64,000 nt of DNA, from the NCBI RefSeq assembly GCF_030269515.1, contig NZ_BSTM01000030.1:21270-85269 (forward strand), in the 5' to 3' direction. The notes under the pieces are model-generated. The model was given only the letters and a program-made list of their open reading frames with translations, had not been told where the DNA came from and searched no databases. Numbering within the stretch: the stretch's first letter is position 1; every line of letters starts with the position of its first letter. Shown here one piece after another: positions 1 through 9,500 of this stretch. The DNA comes from Actinomadura sp. NBRC 104412 (GTDB taxonomy: Bacteria; Actinomycetota; Actinomycetes; Streptosporangiales; Streptosporangiaceae). The translations under genes and the position numbers were made by a program.

Positions 1-690
1 GAGCGAGGCAGCGGGCCTGGGCGGCTGCTCGGCGGTCGCCGCACCCGCGACACGAAGGTCGGACCTGGACGACTCGACGGTCGCCCCACCCGCGACACGA
101 AGGTCGGACCTGGACGACTCGACGGTCGCCCCACCCGCGACACGAAGGTCGGACCTGGACGACTCGACGGTCGCCCCACCCGCGACACGAAGGTCGGACC
201 TCGGCGGCTCGGCGTTCGCCGCACCCGCGACACGAAGGTCGGACCTCGGCGGCTCGGCGTTCGCCGCACCCGCGCCGCGGGGGGTGGCCGCCGCGTGTAC
301 GGCGTGGGGCCCGGCCGCGGTCGTCCCGTCCGGATTGCGGGTGGCGCCGAGCATCGTCAACAGTTCCGACAGCCGCAGTCGGCCGCCGGTGACGCACACC
401 CCGGAGCCGAACTCGTCCCCCCGTTTCTTGAAATGGTCGTGGACCAGCACGGTGAAGCCGTTGCCCGCCAGCCCGTTCGCCAGCACGCTCACGTCGGCGC
501 CCGGAAGGTCCTCGATGAATCCAGGCGCGAACATGAACGCGGCCGGGCGGCCGACCCGGCCGCTTTTGGAGAGGGCGCGAAGTTCGGCCGCCGAGGCGAC
601 GTCGAACACGGCGGTGAACCTCCCGGTCTCCCGCAACTTTCCCGCGACGCTCGGATCCCCCGCCACGACGAGGTTCGGCGTAGTTGCCAT
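1..690 (-). CDS. Hypothetical protein with 15-residue tandem repeats (partial, runs off left edge)
   Basis: The minus strand is open from an ATG at 690 to the window edge (230 codons, no stop), so only the N-terminal part is visible. Residues 1 to about 115 form a compact domain starting MATTPNLVVAGDPSVAGKL, with alternating beta and helix pattern reminiscent of a receiver-like or TadZ-like N-terminal domain; this fold is a guess. From about residue 140 the chain becomes a tandem array of a 15-residue unit of the type RSDLRVAGGATVESS and RSDLRVAGAANAEPP. The gene is divergent from the VirB4-type ATPase gene at 828 and probably belongs to the same transfer element. GGGGACC 5-10 bases upstream may serve as ribosome binding site. 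Function unknown. Confidence 0.72.
   Translation of the reverse strand, partial: MATTPNLVVAGDPSVAGKLRETGRFTAVFDVASAAELRALSKSGRVGRPAAFMFAPGFIEDLPGADVSVLANGLAGNGFTVLVHDHFKKRGDEFGSGVCVTGGRLRLSELLTMLGATRNPDGTTAAGPHAVHAAATPRGAGAANAEPPRSDLRVAGAANAEPPRSDLRVAGGATVESSRSDLRVAGGATVESSRSDLRVAGGATVESSRSDLRVAGAATAEQPPRPAASL
46..270. repeat. 45-bp tandem repeat, five units, in frame
   Basis: Five consecutive 45-bp units start at 46, 91, 136, 181 and 226, each beginning CGCGACACGAAGGTCGGACC. A degenerate unit precedes (1-45) and a truncated one follows (271). The period is exactly 15 codons of the minus-strand gene. Units 46-180 are nearly identical, while 181-270 differ in the second half, which shows two sub-types and recent amplification. 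Confidence 0.95.
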
Positions 691-762
691 CTCTGGTCCC
701 CAGGTTGTCCGCCAACCGGTGCAGGCGGTTGGTCTCTGCTGCGATCGTGCGGACAAGGGCGG

Positions 763-791
763 CTGCGGCCACCACCGATTTCCGGACGATC
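763..791 (+). promoter_or_regulatory. Possible weak member of the element promoter family
   Basis: CTGCGG (763-768), 17 bases, then ACGATC (786-791). It matches the TTGCCG-N17-ACGGTC pattern in 4/6 and 5/6 positions, and it predicts a 30-nt leader to the ATG at 828, the same leader length as the TcpC-like gene. It is weaker than the other copies and could be chance. Confidence 0.3.
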
Positions 792-827
792 CCCCCGAGA
801 CCTTACGCAAACCGGGAGACGACATAC

Positions 828-3338
828 ATGGCGCACCTCAGGGCGACGCTCCGGCGGCTGGCAGGAGTCGGCCGAGCAGGCCGGTCGGAGGCCGATACCG
901 CCACCATGTGGACGACGCCGTACGCATGGCGCACCGCCGACGGCATCTACGTCGGCCACAACGGCGAGGTGTGGATGTACCGCGCCCTGCCGCTGTCGCC
1001 GATGAAATGGGAGGATCCGGAGCAGCAGCTGACGCTCGCCCTGCCGCTCGCACGGCTTTTGGGCGAGCTCGGGGGAACATCCCGGCAGCCCATCGGCGGC
1101 CTGGCCACGCTGTCCAGCAACCGGCACATCCACGTCATCTCGATCACCTGGGACGACCTGGTCGTCCCACCGCAGGAGAACGCCCCTGCCCTGCGGTCCT
1201 ACCAGGCCGGGGCCTTCGGGTTCCTGGCCCCCCGGCGGACCCTGCTCGTCGGGGTGCTGCTCCGGTCGTCACTGATGGACAAGGCGTCCAGAACGGATCG
1301 GAACGCGAGCGGCGTGGCGAAGTTCAAGGCGCTCACGGAACTGGTCAAGGAGTCCATCGCCGAGGACGTGCCGAACCTGGAGCTCTACCGCAAGGACATC
1401 GAGCTCCTCCAGGTCATCTTCGAGCGGGGGAACGCGCGGCCGCCCACCCGCCAGGAACTGGACCACCTGGAGTCCTGGTACAACCTCGGGCGCGGCCCGG
1501 ACGCGGTCCTTGAGGAGTTGCCCACCCGGCTTCGCGTGCACGGTCTCGGAGAGCTGGAGATGGCCGCCGTGATGCGCTTCGACCAGCCGATCCTGGAATC
1601 CCCGCACTCGCAGTGGGCGATGGAGGCGGTCAGCCTGCCTGGCGACGCGCCGCACGTCATCTCCATCCGCGCCGAACTGGAGCCGGCGAACCTGACGCGG
1701 GCCCGAGCCCGCAGGGCGCAGCGCCGGATCATGGCGAACATGCAGGAGGAGCAGAAGACGCAGGACCTGGAAAAGGTCGAGCTGTCCAAGACCTTCCGGC
1801 AGGCCAAGGAGGTCGAGGACTACCTCGCAGGCTCCAACCAGCCGATGCTCGCCAACTGCAGCATCATCATGGCACGCGAGGTCAGTGGCGCCGCCCAGAC
1901 CTACACCGACTACCTCAGCCAGGTCTACGGCATCCAGATGAAGCCGCTGGAGCACCGGCAGATCCAGGCCCTGGAGGAGACCCTGCCGTGCTCCTCGGTA
2001 CGGGTGAACCCGTTCCTCCAGGACGTCAACGTGCCGATGATCTCGCACGCCGGCCTCCAGTCGTTCTCCCACCTGGGCGACGGCACCGGGGTCTTCGGCG
2101 GCCTGATCGACCCGGACGGCACCCCGTTCTTCGTCGACCCCCTCGGCGCACCGCGCCGCAACCTGCCGCCGGTCTTCGGGATCTTCGGGGACCCCGGCAG
2201 CGGAAAGACGTTCTTCGCCCAGTCGGTCGCCATCCAGTCCGCGCTGAACGGCCTGCCGGTGATCTTCGTCAATCCCAAGGGCGGGGACTCGCTCTACGGG
2301 ATGGTCGACTACGCCCGCAAGCTCGGGCTGCCCAGCGGCCGGGTCTCCATGGCCGCCCTGGAGGAGGCCCCGGGCGCCTTCGACCCGTTCCGGTACGCGC
2401 CGCCGGTGATCGCTGCGGAGATCGCCAACGTGCACATCCTGGCTGCGCTGGACGACCACCGGGACGGACTGACACTGACCGAGCGGCTGGCTCTCGGGTC
2501 GGGTCTCAAACGCGGCGCGCTCAACGGAGCGCGCTGCGTGTGGGACGCCCTGCGGTACGTGCCCGGCGAGCAGGCCGAGCGGCTGCGCGGCCTGGTCGAG
2601 CAGCAGATGGAGGCGTCCAGCATGTTCGCCCTCGGCATCGCCCTCACGCCGCTGCCGCGCCTCGACATGACACAGCTCCTGACGCTCGTCGACTTCGATC
2701 GCGATCTGGGCCTCCCGGAGGGCAAGTCCCCCAGCGAGTACTCGGTATCGGAACGGATCGGACTCGCCGCCGTGCGCCTGGTCATCCGGGCGTCGTTGGA
2801 GATCCTCATCTCCAACCGGTCCGGGGTCCTGGTCGTGGACGAGGCGTGGACGTTCCTGTCGCAGGCGGAGGGCCTGGCCTCGCTGCAGCGCATCTCCCGG
2901 GAGGGCCGTTCGCTCAACATCCTCCCGGTCTTCCTCACCCAGCGGATCGCGGACGTCGTGACCAAGGACCTGGAGTCCTACCTCAGCCGCGTACTGGTGC
3001 TGAAGCTGAACGAGCGGAAGGAGGCGGAGGCGGCGCTGAACCTGTGCGGGCTCCAGCCGACTCCCGAGCGCATCGCCGATCTCCGCGATTTCGGGCCGCT
3101 GCCCCCCGAGAACGGCAAGCCCGGCCGCTGGGCGCGCGGCATCTTCCGCGATCTGGCGGGGCGGCACGCCCAGGTCGTCCTCGGGCCGACGCCCCCGGAG
3201 GCCGCCGCGGCCTACAGCACGCACCCCGAGGACCGCCGGAAGCGCGAGGAGCGGCGGGCGGCCGCCGAGCGGGCCGGGCACGACGCCGCCGTACCCTCCA
3301 AGGCGAACGTCGAGGGAGACGCGTGGCTCACCACCTGA
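828..3338 (+). CDS. VirB4/TraC-type conjugation ATPase
   Basis: This 836-residue protein is the cytoplasmic ATPase that powers assembly of and transport through a Gram-positive type IV secretion system. A Walker A motif, GDPGSGKT, lies at about residue 454, and a Walker B, VLVVDEAWTF, at about 665. A later TQR sequence (FLTQRIADV) and a conserved C-terminal RecA-like core also fit VirB4 proteins. The N-terminal 450 residues are the usual variable VirB4 domain. The ATG at 828 was chosen over in-frame upstream ATGs because GGGAGAC precedes it at good spacing and upstream codons overlap the divergent promoter region. It heads the transfer operon, and its stop overlaps the next gene by 16 bases, which suggests translational coupling. 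Confidence 0.9.
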   Translation: MAHLRATLRRLAGVGRAGRSEADTATMWTTPYAWRTADGIYVGHNGEVWMYRALPLSPMKWEDPEQQLTLALPLARLLGELGGTSRQPIGGLATLSSNRHIHVISITWDDLVVPPQENAPALRSYQAGAFGFLAPRRTLLVGVLLRSSLMDKASRTDRNASGVAKFKALTELVKESIAEDVPNLELYRKDIELLQVIFERGNARPPTRQELDHLESWYNLGRGPDAVLEELPTRLRVHGLGELEMAAVMRFDQPILESPHSQWAMEAVSLPGDAPHVISIRAELEPANLTRARARRAQRRIMANMQEEQKTQDLEKVELSKTFRQAKEVEDYLAGSNQPMLANCSIIMAREVSGAAQTYTDYLSQVYGIQMKPLEHRQIQALEETLPCSSVRVNPFLQDVNVPMISHAGLQSFSHLGDGTGVFGGLIDPDGTPFFVDPLGAPRRNLPPVFGIFGDPGSGKTFFAQSVAIQSALNGLPVIFVNPKGGDSLYGMVDYARKLGLPSGRVSMAALEEAPGAFDPFRYAPPVIAAEIANVHILAALDDHRDGLTLTERLALGSGLKRGALNGARCVWDALRYVPGEQAERLRGLVEQQMEASSMFALGIALTPLPRLDMTQLLTLVDFDRDLGLPEGKSPSEYSVSERIGLAAVRLVIRASLEILISNRSGVLVVDEAWTFLSQAEGLASLQRISREGRSLNILPVFLTQRIADVVTKDLESYLSRVLVLKLNERKEAEAALNLCGLQPTPERIADLRDFGPLPPENGKPGRWARGIFRDLAGRHAQVVLGPTPPEAAAAYSTHPEDRRKREERRAAAERAGHDAAVPSKANVEGDAWLTT

Positions 3339-6300
3339 GCCGACGACGGAGTGGGCCGGGTCCGGCGGAGCGCTCCCGCCCGGTGAGGGCATCCGGCGAT
3401 GCGGCGACGCGGCCCCGGCGAGGTCTCCAGCTCCTCGTGTGGGCGCTGGTCCTCACGGTGTTCTCCGGCCTGGCCCTGCTCTCGGGACAGCACTCCGGTT
3501 CCGATGACGCCGACACGGCGCCGGTGATCATCGCGATGGCCGCGTCCACCACGGCGGGCGCGCGGCAGGCCGGTTCACCGGCTGCCGCCACGCTCGGTTC
3601 CCCGGCCCATGCGCCCACCGCCCCACCCAACGCCGAGCCAACCGAGCCAACCGACACCGAGCCAACCGACACCGAGCCGAGCGACGCCGAGCCGAGCGAC
3701 TGCAAAACGTACGGCGAGGTACGGGACTACCTGCCGCTGAACCGATGGACCTCTTTCGAGCTCTTCGTCGTCGACAACGCCAGATTCATCCAGACCCGGG
3801 CGTTCATGTCGATGCTCGCCAGCTTCCTGTTCATGGCGGCGGCGCTGGCATGGCGCATCATCGGCATGGCCATGGGGTTCAGCTACAGCTTCGACATGGT
3901 GTGCCTGGCCGCCCCTTCGATCAACTCGGCCGCCCGGACCTTCGCCCTCTACGCGTCCTGGTTCCTGATCCCGGCATGGCTGTTCGTGCTGGCCGCCGCG
4001 GCGCGGCGCTGGAACGGCGGCAAGCGGAAGGGCGGGCCGGCGGCGGCCATGCGGATGCTGACCGCGTTTCTGGCGGCCACCGGACTGATCTTCTTCATCG
4101 CGGACCAGTCCGACGAACCCAGCAATCCGACCGGCGCCTACACCGTTCCCTGGATGGCCAGGACGGTGCAGGACTGGTTCGGCCGGGCATCGGAGTCCCT
4201 GCTGGACCTGTCCAACCTCGCCGACCTCAGCCGCCGGCGGGAGGAGAGCAACGTCTTCTACGACCATGATGCGGCGGTGGCCGGGAAGGCCACGTGTGCC
4301 GCACTGGAGAAGGCGCTCTACGACAAGTACCGGGCCGACAACGCATCGACGGGGTTCGACGAGGGCGTCGCGGCCATGGACCAGGTGAGCAGGATGTGGG
4401 AGACCACGCTCGTCCGGTCCTGGATGCTCGCGCAGTTCGGGGACGGCAGCGCGAAGAACCCGTCGCCCGCCCACGCGGCATGCCGGCTGCTCGAAGCGCG
4501 CGCCGATGTCGACGTCACGCAGAAACTCGCGGCCTACGACCTGTCGATCGGGCAGGCGCCGGGTACCACCACGCCGGAGATGCGGCGCGGGGTCGCCATC
4601 ACCGCCCGGACCGGCGAACAGACCCTGATCGTGGCGTGGGGCGCCTGCCGGAGCGACAGCGGGCTGGGCGGCGGGCAGCCCCTGCCGCAGTGGGACGGCA
4701 CCGGCATGAGTGGGATGTCCGAGGCTTGCGAGTTCCTCTACAGCAGTGACGGGCTCGGGATGACCTTCGGGGAGTTCGTCGACGTTCTGCTGGACACCGC
4801 GCTCCCCGGACAAACGAGCGGCGAGGGTCTGGGGGCTTTCTACTTCAACGGCGACGACGAACTGAACGACAAGCTCGGGGAGTGCGTGATGACCTCGGAG
4901 GAATGCCGCGCCAACTGGGCGTTCGTCGCGTCCTGGCTCGGCGGCAACGAGGCCGAGCGGATCAGCCAGGGGCTCATGTCGCTGATCATCGCCGCCATCT
5001 TCCTGTTCGTGCTGGGTCCCCTGTCGATCGGCCTCACGCTGGTCAGCGTGGCACTGGCGGGGCTGGCCATGATTCTTCCCATCTCCTTGATCATGTTCGC
5101 CGCCCGGCTCGAACAGGGCAAGCGGCTGCTGAAGTTCACCGGTGCCGCCGCCGCCGGGAAGTTCGTCCTCACCCTCGCACTGACCGCCATGTTGATGCTC
5201 ATCGTGGTGACGACCGGGGCCATCCGGGCTGCGATCGGCACCGACACCCCGAGCTTCTTCGAACAGATCGCCGAGGCCGCGGCCCCCCTCGCCGCGCTCT
5301 GGCTGTTCAAGAAGGTCACCAAGACCATGGGGCTCGGGAACATCACGAGCATCAACGGCGCGGTGGGCTTCGCGGGCGCCGCGGCGCTGAAGGCGGCCGG
5401 CGACGGGCCGGCCTCCCGTAACGTGGCCGACCGGGCGAGCACGGCGCCGGCGGAGGGGCTCGCCGCGTTCAAGCGGGGCTTCGGCACGCTGAACGAGCGG
5501 TTCCTGAAACACTCGGGGACCGCCGACGGGACCACCGACGGTCAGGCGGACACCGCCAAGGACAAGCCGGACTCGGCGGACACCGCCAAGGACAAGCCGG
5601 GCTCAGCGGACACCGCCAAGGGCGGGACACAGGGGTTCACGACGCAGCCGACCTCGTCCCGGGCACCGGATGACGGACCGATCTCGGCGGAGCAGCGCGC
5701 AGCCGCCTATCTGAAGGTGCTCGAAAGGATGGACGGACCGTCCCCGCGGGGCGGCACGAACGGCCCCGACCCGGACGAGGGCGGCACGCCGCCCGGCCCG
5801 GCATGGGTGGGGCACGCCTCCCTCAGCGAGATCAGGGACATGAAGAACGCTCCGGCCCGGCTTCCCGACGGACGGCCGACGACCGCCGGAATGATCGGGG
5901 AGGAGCTCGACCACGCGTTCGGCGCAATGGAGGACGTCGCCGAGCGGATGCGCCGCCTCTTCGAGCAATGGGACCGGCTGCCGCCGGAGGAGGTGCGGAC
6001 CCGCCGCGATCGGCTCGTCGCCGAGCACGGCGCCAATGTCGAGCGGATCGACGGCCTGACCACGAGCCTGCGGGACTCCCTGCTGGCCTCGATGTCGGCG
6101 CGCAGCCTGGTCGACATGCGCACCGACGAGCTCAGCCGCCCCGGCGGCGCGCGGAACACGGGGGAACGCCTCAAAAACCTGCACGACCAACGGACACGGA
6201 TGAACGAGCTGTTCGACCGTGGGATCGGGGCTCTGTCCGTCGTACCGGGCGACGCCGGCGCAGCCGAGAAGCTCGGTACCAGTGTGCAGGAGTTCAGGTC

Positions 6301-6475
6301 GGCGGTGGCCACGCTGATCAGGAACGAGTACTTCGCCAACCAGGATTCGGTCCGCTTGCACGACGAGGCGCAGCGGATCGCGGACGAGGTTCGGCGGACG
6401 CGCGAGTCCGATCCCAGGCAGTCGGCGACGCCGAACTCGCGCGCGATGCTGAAACGGATGTACCGGCAGGAGTGA
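3323..6475 (+). CDS. Polytopic T4SS channel protein (VirB6/TrbL-like role)
   Basis: This 1050-residue membrane protein starts at a GTG (3323) inside the end of the VirB4 gene, with GAGGGAG just upstream. A first hydrophobic segment lies at about 35-55. An acidic Pro/Thr linker follows, with repeats of the type TEPTDTEP. Several further membrane segments come at about 165-260, and a second cluster at about 550-660 (LGPLSIGLTLVSVALAGLA and neighbours). The last 350 residues are hydrophilic, contain repeats of DTAKDKP and are predicted helical. Size, topology and position directly after VirB4 fit the inner-membrane channel subunit of actinobacterial conjugation systems. No clear sequence signature is visible, so the assignment rests on architecture and context. 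Confidence 0.7.
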   Translation: MAHHLSRRRSGPGPAERSRPVRASGDAATRPRRGLQLLVWALVLTVFSGLALLSGQHSGSDDADTAPVIIAMAASTTAGARQAGSPAAATLGSPAHAPTAPPNAEPTEPTDTEPTDTEPSDAEPSDCKTYGEVRDYLPLNRWTSFELFVVDNARFIQTRAFMSMLASFLFMAAALAWRIIGMAMGFSYSFDMVCLAAPSINSAARTFALYASWFLIPAWLFVLAAAARRWNGGKRKGGPAAAMRMLTAFLAATGLIFFIADQSDEPSNPTGAYTVPWMARTVQDWFGRASESLLDLSNLADLSRRREESNVFYDHDAAVAGKATCAALEKALYDKYRADNASTGFDEGVAAMDQVSRMWETTLVRSWMLAQFGDGSAKNPSPAHAACRLLEARADVDVTQKLAAYDLSIGQAPGTTTPEMRRGVAITARTGEQTLIVAWGACRSDSGLGGGQPLPQWDGTGMSGMSEACEFLYSSDGLGMTFGEFVDVLLDTALPGQTSGEGLGAFYFNGDDELNDKLGECVMTSEECRANWAFVASWLGGNEAERISQGLMSLIIAAIFLFVLGPLSIGLTLVSVALAGLAMILPISLIMFAARLEQGKRLLKFTGAAAAGKFVLTLALTAMLMLIVVTTGAIRAAIGTDTPSFFEQIAEAAAPLAALWLFKKVTKTMGLGNITSINGAVGFAGAAALKAAGDGPASRNVADRASTAPAEGLAAFKRGFGTLNERFLKHSGTADGTTDGQADTAKDKPDSADTAKDKPGSADTAKGGTQGFTTQPTSSRAPDDGPISAEQRAAAYLKVLERMDGPSPRGGTNGPDPDEGGTPPGPAWVGHASLSEIRDMKNAPARLPDGRPTTAGMIGEELDHAFGAMEDVAERMRRLFEQWDRLPPEEVRTRRDRLVAEHGANVERIDGLTTSLRDSLLASMSARSLVDMRTDELSRPGGARNTGERLKNLHDQRTRMNELFDRGIGALSVVPGDAGAAEKLGTSVQEFRSAVATLIRNEYFANQDSVRLHDEAQRIADEVRRTRESDPRQSATPNSRAMLKRMYRQE

Positions 6476-6506
6476 CCGCGAGGCGCATCCGCCCGGGAGG
6501 CCCCGT

Positions 6507-9500
6507 TCAGACCTTGGAAGGGTCGACCCAGCCCACCCAGGTGGCCGACGAGTAGGCCCGAGTGACGTGGGCGACGTCGCCGGGCCTGTTGGTGTGCACC
6601 TTGTAGCCGCCGGCGAGTTGCATCGCCACGTGCCCGGGGTGCGGCTCCACCAGGTCACCGGGTTTGGCCCGCCCGAGGGAGATCTGTCGCATCCAGCTCA
6701 GCCGGCGCAGGGTGTGCGTGGTCGGCGCGTTGCCCGTGTAGAGACCGGGGATCGCGTCCCGATAGGCACGGGACACGAAGCTGGAGCAGTCGGCGTAGCC
6801 GGGGTCGTTCCGATGGGCCTGGCTGTACTTCATGCCGAGATGCGACAGGGCCCAGATGATGGCCTTGGCGGCCTCCGGGGTGCGGGCCTTGGCCACCGCG
6901 TCGGCGCACAGCTTCGCGATGCCGATCTTCGCGGCACCCTGCCGGAGCGTGTTGGGCGGCGCCTTGGTGGGGCAGCCATCCGGCCCGACCTCCTTCTGCT
7001 TGGGTGCCGGTGGCCCGGATCCCTTCGGGTCATCCTTGGGCCCGGATTCCTGGTCATCGTTGGGCCCGGATTCCTGGTCATCGTTCGGCCCGGAGCCGTC
7101 CGGGTCATCGTTGAGCAGGGTGCCGATCCGTTCGCCGGCGCTGTCGAACGGATCGATCACCCCGCCGAAGAACCAGGCGAAGTCCACAGCCCGCTGCGCG
7201 GCCGGCAGGTTCACCCCCTCGCCGGTGCCGGCCCGTGACCAGGCCTCGGTGGCGTCGGGAGCGATCGGGGCGCCGACGTCCTCCAGCGGACGTACCGCCA
7301 GCCTGGGGATGACCAGGGTGTCCTTGCCGGGAACCGGCTCGGTGGGCCGGATCGCGTCCTCTTTGCCCTGGTAGTAGTTACCCAGCCCGACGAGGTTCGG
7401 GCCTCCCGCAGGGTCGGCGCCGGCCAGCTCGGTGGCGTGTTCGGCCAGCGCGGCGTTGAAGCCCCGCGCCCATGAGCCGACCGCGCAGGCCGGGTCGGAC
7501 TCCGGGGCGGTGATGCCGTGCGCACCGCGCAGGGCGGTCAGTTTCGGATCCCAGGTCCGCCGCAGTTCGGACGCGGTGGGCACCTCCCGCAGCGCCGCGA
7601 ACTCCGCGGCGTGCGGCGCGATGGCCCGAAGATACGCGATCATCACCGCGGTGCAGGCCTCGCTTTCGGTGTAGTTCCGGCTGGGGCCGACCTTCGAGAA
7701 CAGCCCGAGGTCGTCGCCCATGGCGATGCTCAAGCGCTGCCACCCGCCCGCCATCGGCTGGAAGGGCCCGAGCCCGGCCGCCCGGCTCCGCGGCGGCACC
7801 GCCTCATCACCGAGCACCAGCCGGGCCGCCCCGGCGATGTTCGCGTCGACGTCGCAGCGGTCGGTCACCCGGGCGGCGGCGGCCTCCTGCTTGGTCATGG
7901 GGAAGACGCCCTGCCGCCCGTCCGCGCCGTCGTCGCACCGGCGGGTCTCCCAGCCCCCTGCCGCGTAGCTGACCGCCAGCGCCTCGTCGACGAGGAGCTT
8001 GATGGCGGCGGACCGGTCGGGCTCGACCTCGAACTCGACGGAGCCGTCCGCGTACCTGCCTCCGGTCACCAGATGCAGCTCCGCCGACCGGGCGCCCGCG
8101 CAGCTCCAGATGGAGATCACCTTGAAGCTGATCGACCACGGCTTGTCCGGATCATCCGGCCGTGGCACGGAACACTCCGCATCGTCGTCGGCGGCGCCTC
8201 CAGGCTCGGTGAACAGCCCGGAGGCCGCGATGACCTTGGCCCAGTACTCGCGGGCCCGCTCCTGCCTGCCCTCGGACTCGGCGGGCATCTTGTAGGGGTT
8301 GGACGGGTCGTCCGCCATCTTCCGCGCCGTCGCCGAAAGCTTGCGTGCCACGTAGACGGAGGCTTCGCACGGGTTCTGTGGGTCAAGGCCCGCGCGGCGC
8401 ATCTCGGCCGCGGCCGCGGGGCCGAGCAGGTAGGGCCCGGAGCCCTCCGTGCCCTTGCCGCCGATGGGCGGGGACGGGGCGTCCACCACGCAGCCGCCCG
8501 CGTCCGCCCGAGACGGCGTGCCGCTGGGCGAGCCGGTGGCAGCGGCGCGGCGCACGGTGGGCGTCATGGTCGCCGTCGTCGGCGCAACGGCCGGTGACGT
8601 GGTCGTGGACGTCGGCGTGGACGTCGGCGTGGACGTCGGCGTGGACGTCGGCGTGGACGTCGGCGTGGATGTCGGCGTAGGCGTCGGCGTCGATGTGGAT
8701 GTGGATGTCGGCGTAGGCGTCGGAGTGGATGGTGCCGTGCTCTCGGGCGCCGGACGGCCCTCCGTCCCACCGCCGGTCAGGATCTCCTTCACCGAGCGCC
8801 CGGGGTCGCGGTCGATGGCGTCGTACGGGCTGTACCGGCCGAAGGTGGTCTGCGCCGCGGCCAGCCCGGCCAGGATCGTCCAGGGCACCGCGGCGTGCAC
8901 CGGCGCACCGGCCTCGGCACGTTCCGCGGCGTGCTTCAGCATCTGCTGCCAGCCGGGCGGGAAGTACTCGGCGACGGCCTCGTCGGACTCGGCGGGCGGC
9001 TGGGACGGCGTGGCGTCGAAGGACGCCTGCGTTCCCAGCACCAGCGTGGCGATCAGCATGACGCACAGCAGCGGCAGCAGTAGCGGCAGGGTGACGGCCA
9101 GCACCATGGCATACCGGCCGCTACCCGAGGCCGCGCCGGAGCCGCCGGTCTCGTCGTCCGCACTCCCACCGGAGCCGCCCTTGCCGCCACCCGACTTGAA
9201 GAAGCCGTCCTTCACGGATTTGGGCAGCAGCCGGCCCGCCACCGAGCGATCCAGCAGAGCCCGGCCCGCCTTGGTGTTGAGCAGGCGTTTGGCCGCGTCG
9301 TAGACGGGCGGCGGGACACCGGCCGATGCCGCTCCCTGGCGGGCGCCTTCGTCCAGGGCCTGCCCGGCCAGATGCCCGGCCTTGTCCTTGAGCGTGTCAC
9401 CCTCCGGTGGGACGAACCCGGGTCTGCCGGCCGACCCAGCAGCGCTCGCCGAACCACCGGCGCCCGCCGGCCCGGCGGCGCCCGGCAGGCCCGCCGACGC

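Noticed and set aside
1..283. CRISPR-like array
   Set aside because: The 45-bp units are directly adjacent, without unique spacers, and keep the reading frame of the minus-strand gene.
1613..3322. A long open plus-strand frame through the VirB4 gene, continuous with the channel protein
   Set aside because: It is a high-GC shadow frame. The channel gene starts at the GTG at 3323, which has a ribosome site, and the VirB4 frame carries the recognised motifs.
1269..3392. 707-codon minus-strand frame
   Set aside because: It is antisense to the VirB4 gene in the classic GC-rich shadow pattern, with Arg/Gly/Pro-rich translation and no motif.
3575..5512. 645-codon minus-strand frame
   Set aside because: It is antisense to the channel-protein gene, with composition typical of a shadow frame.
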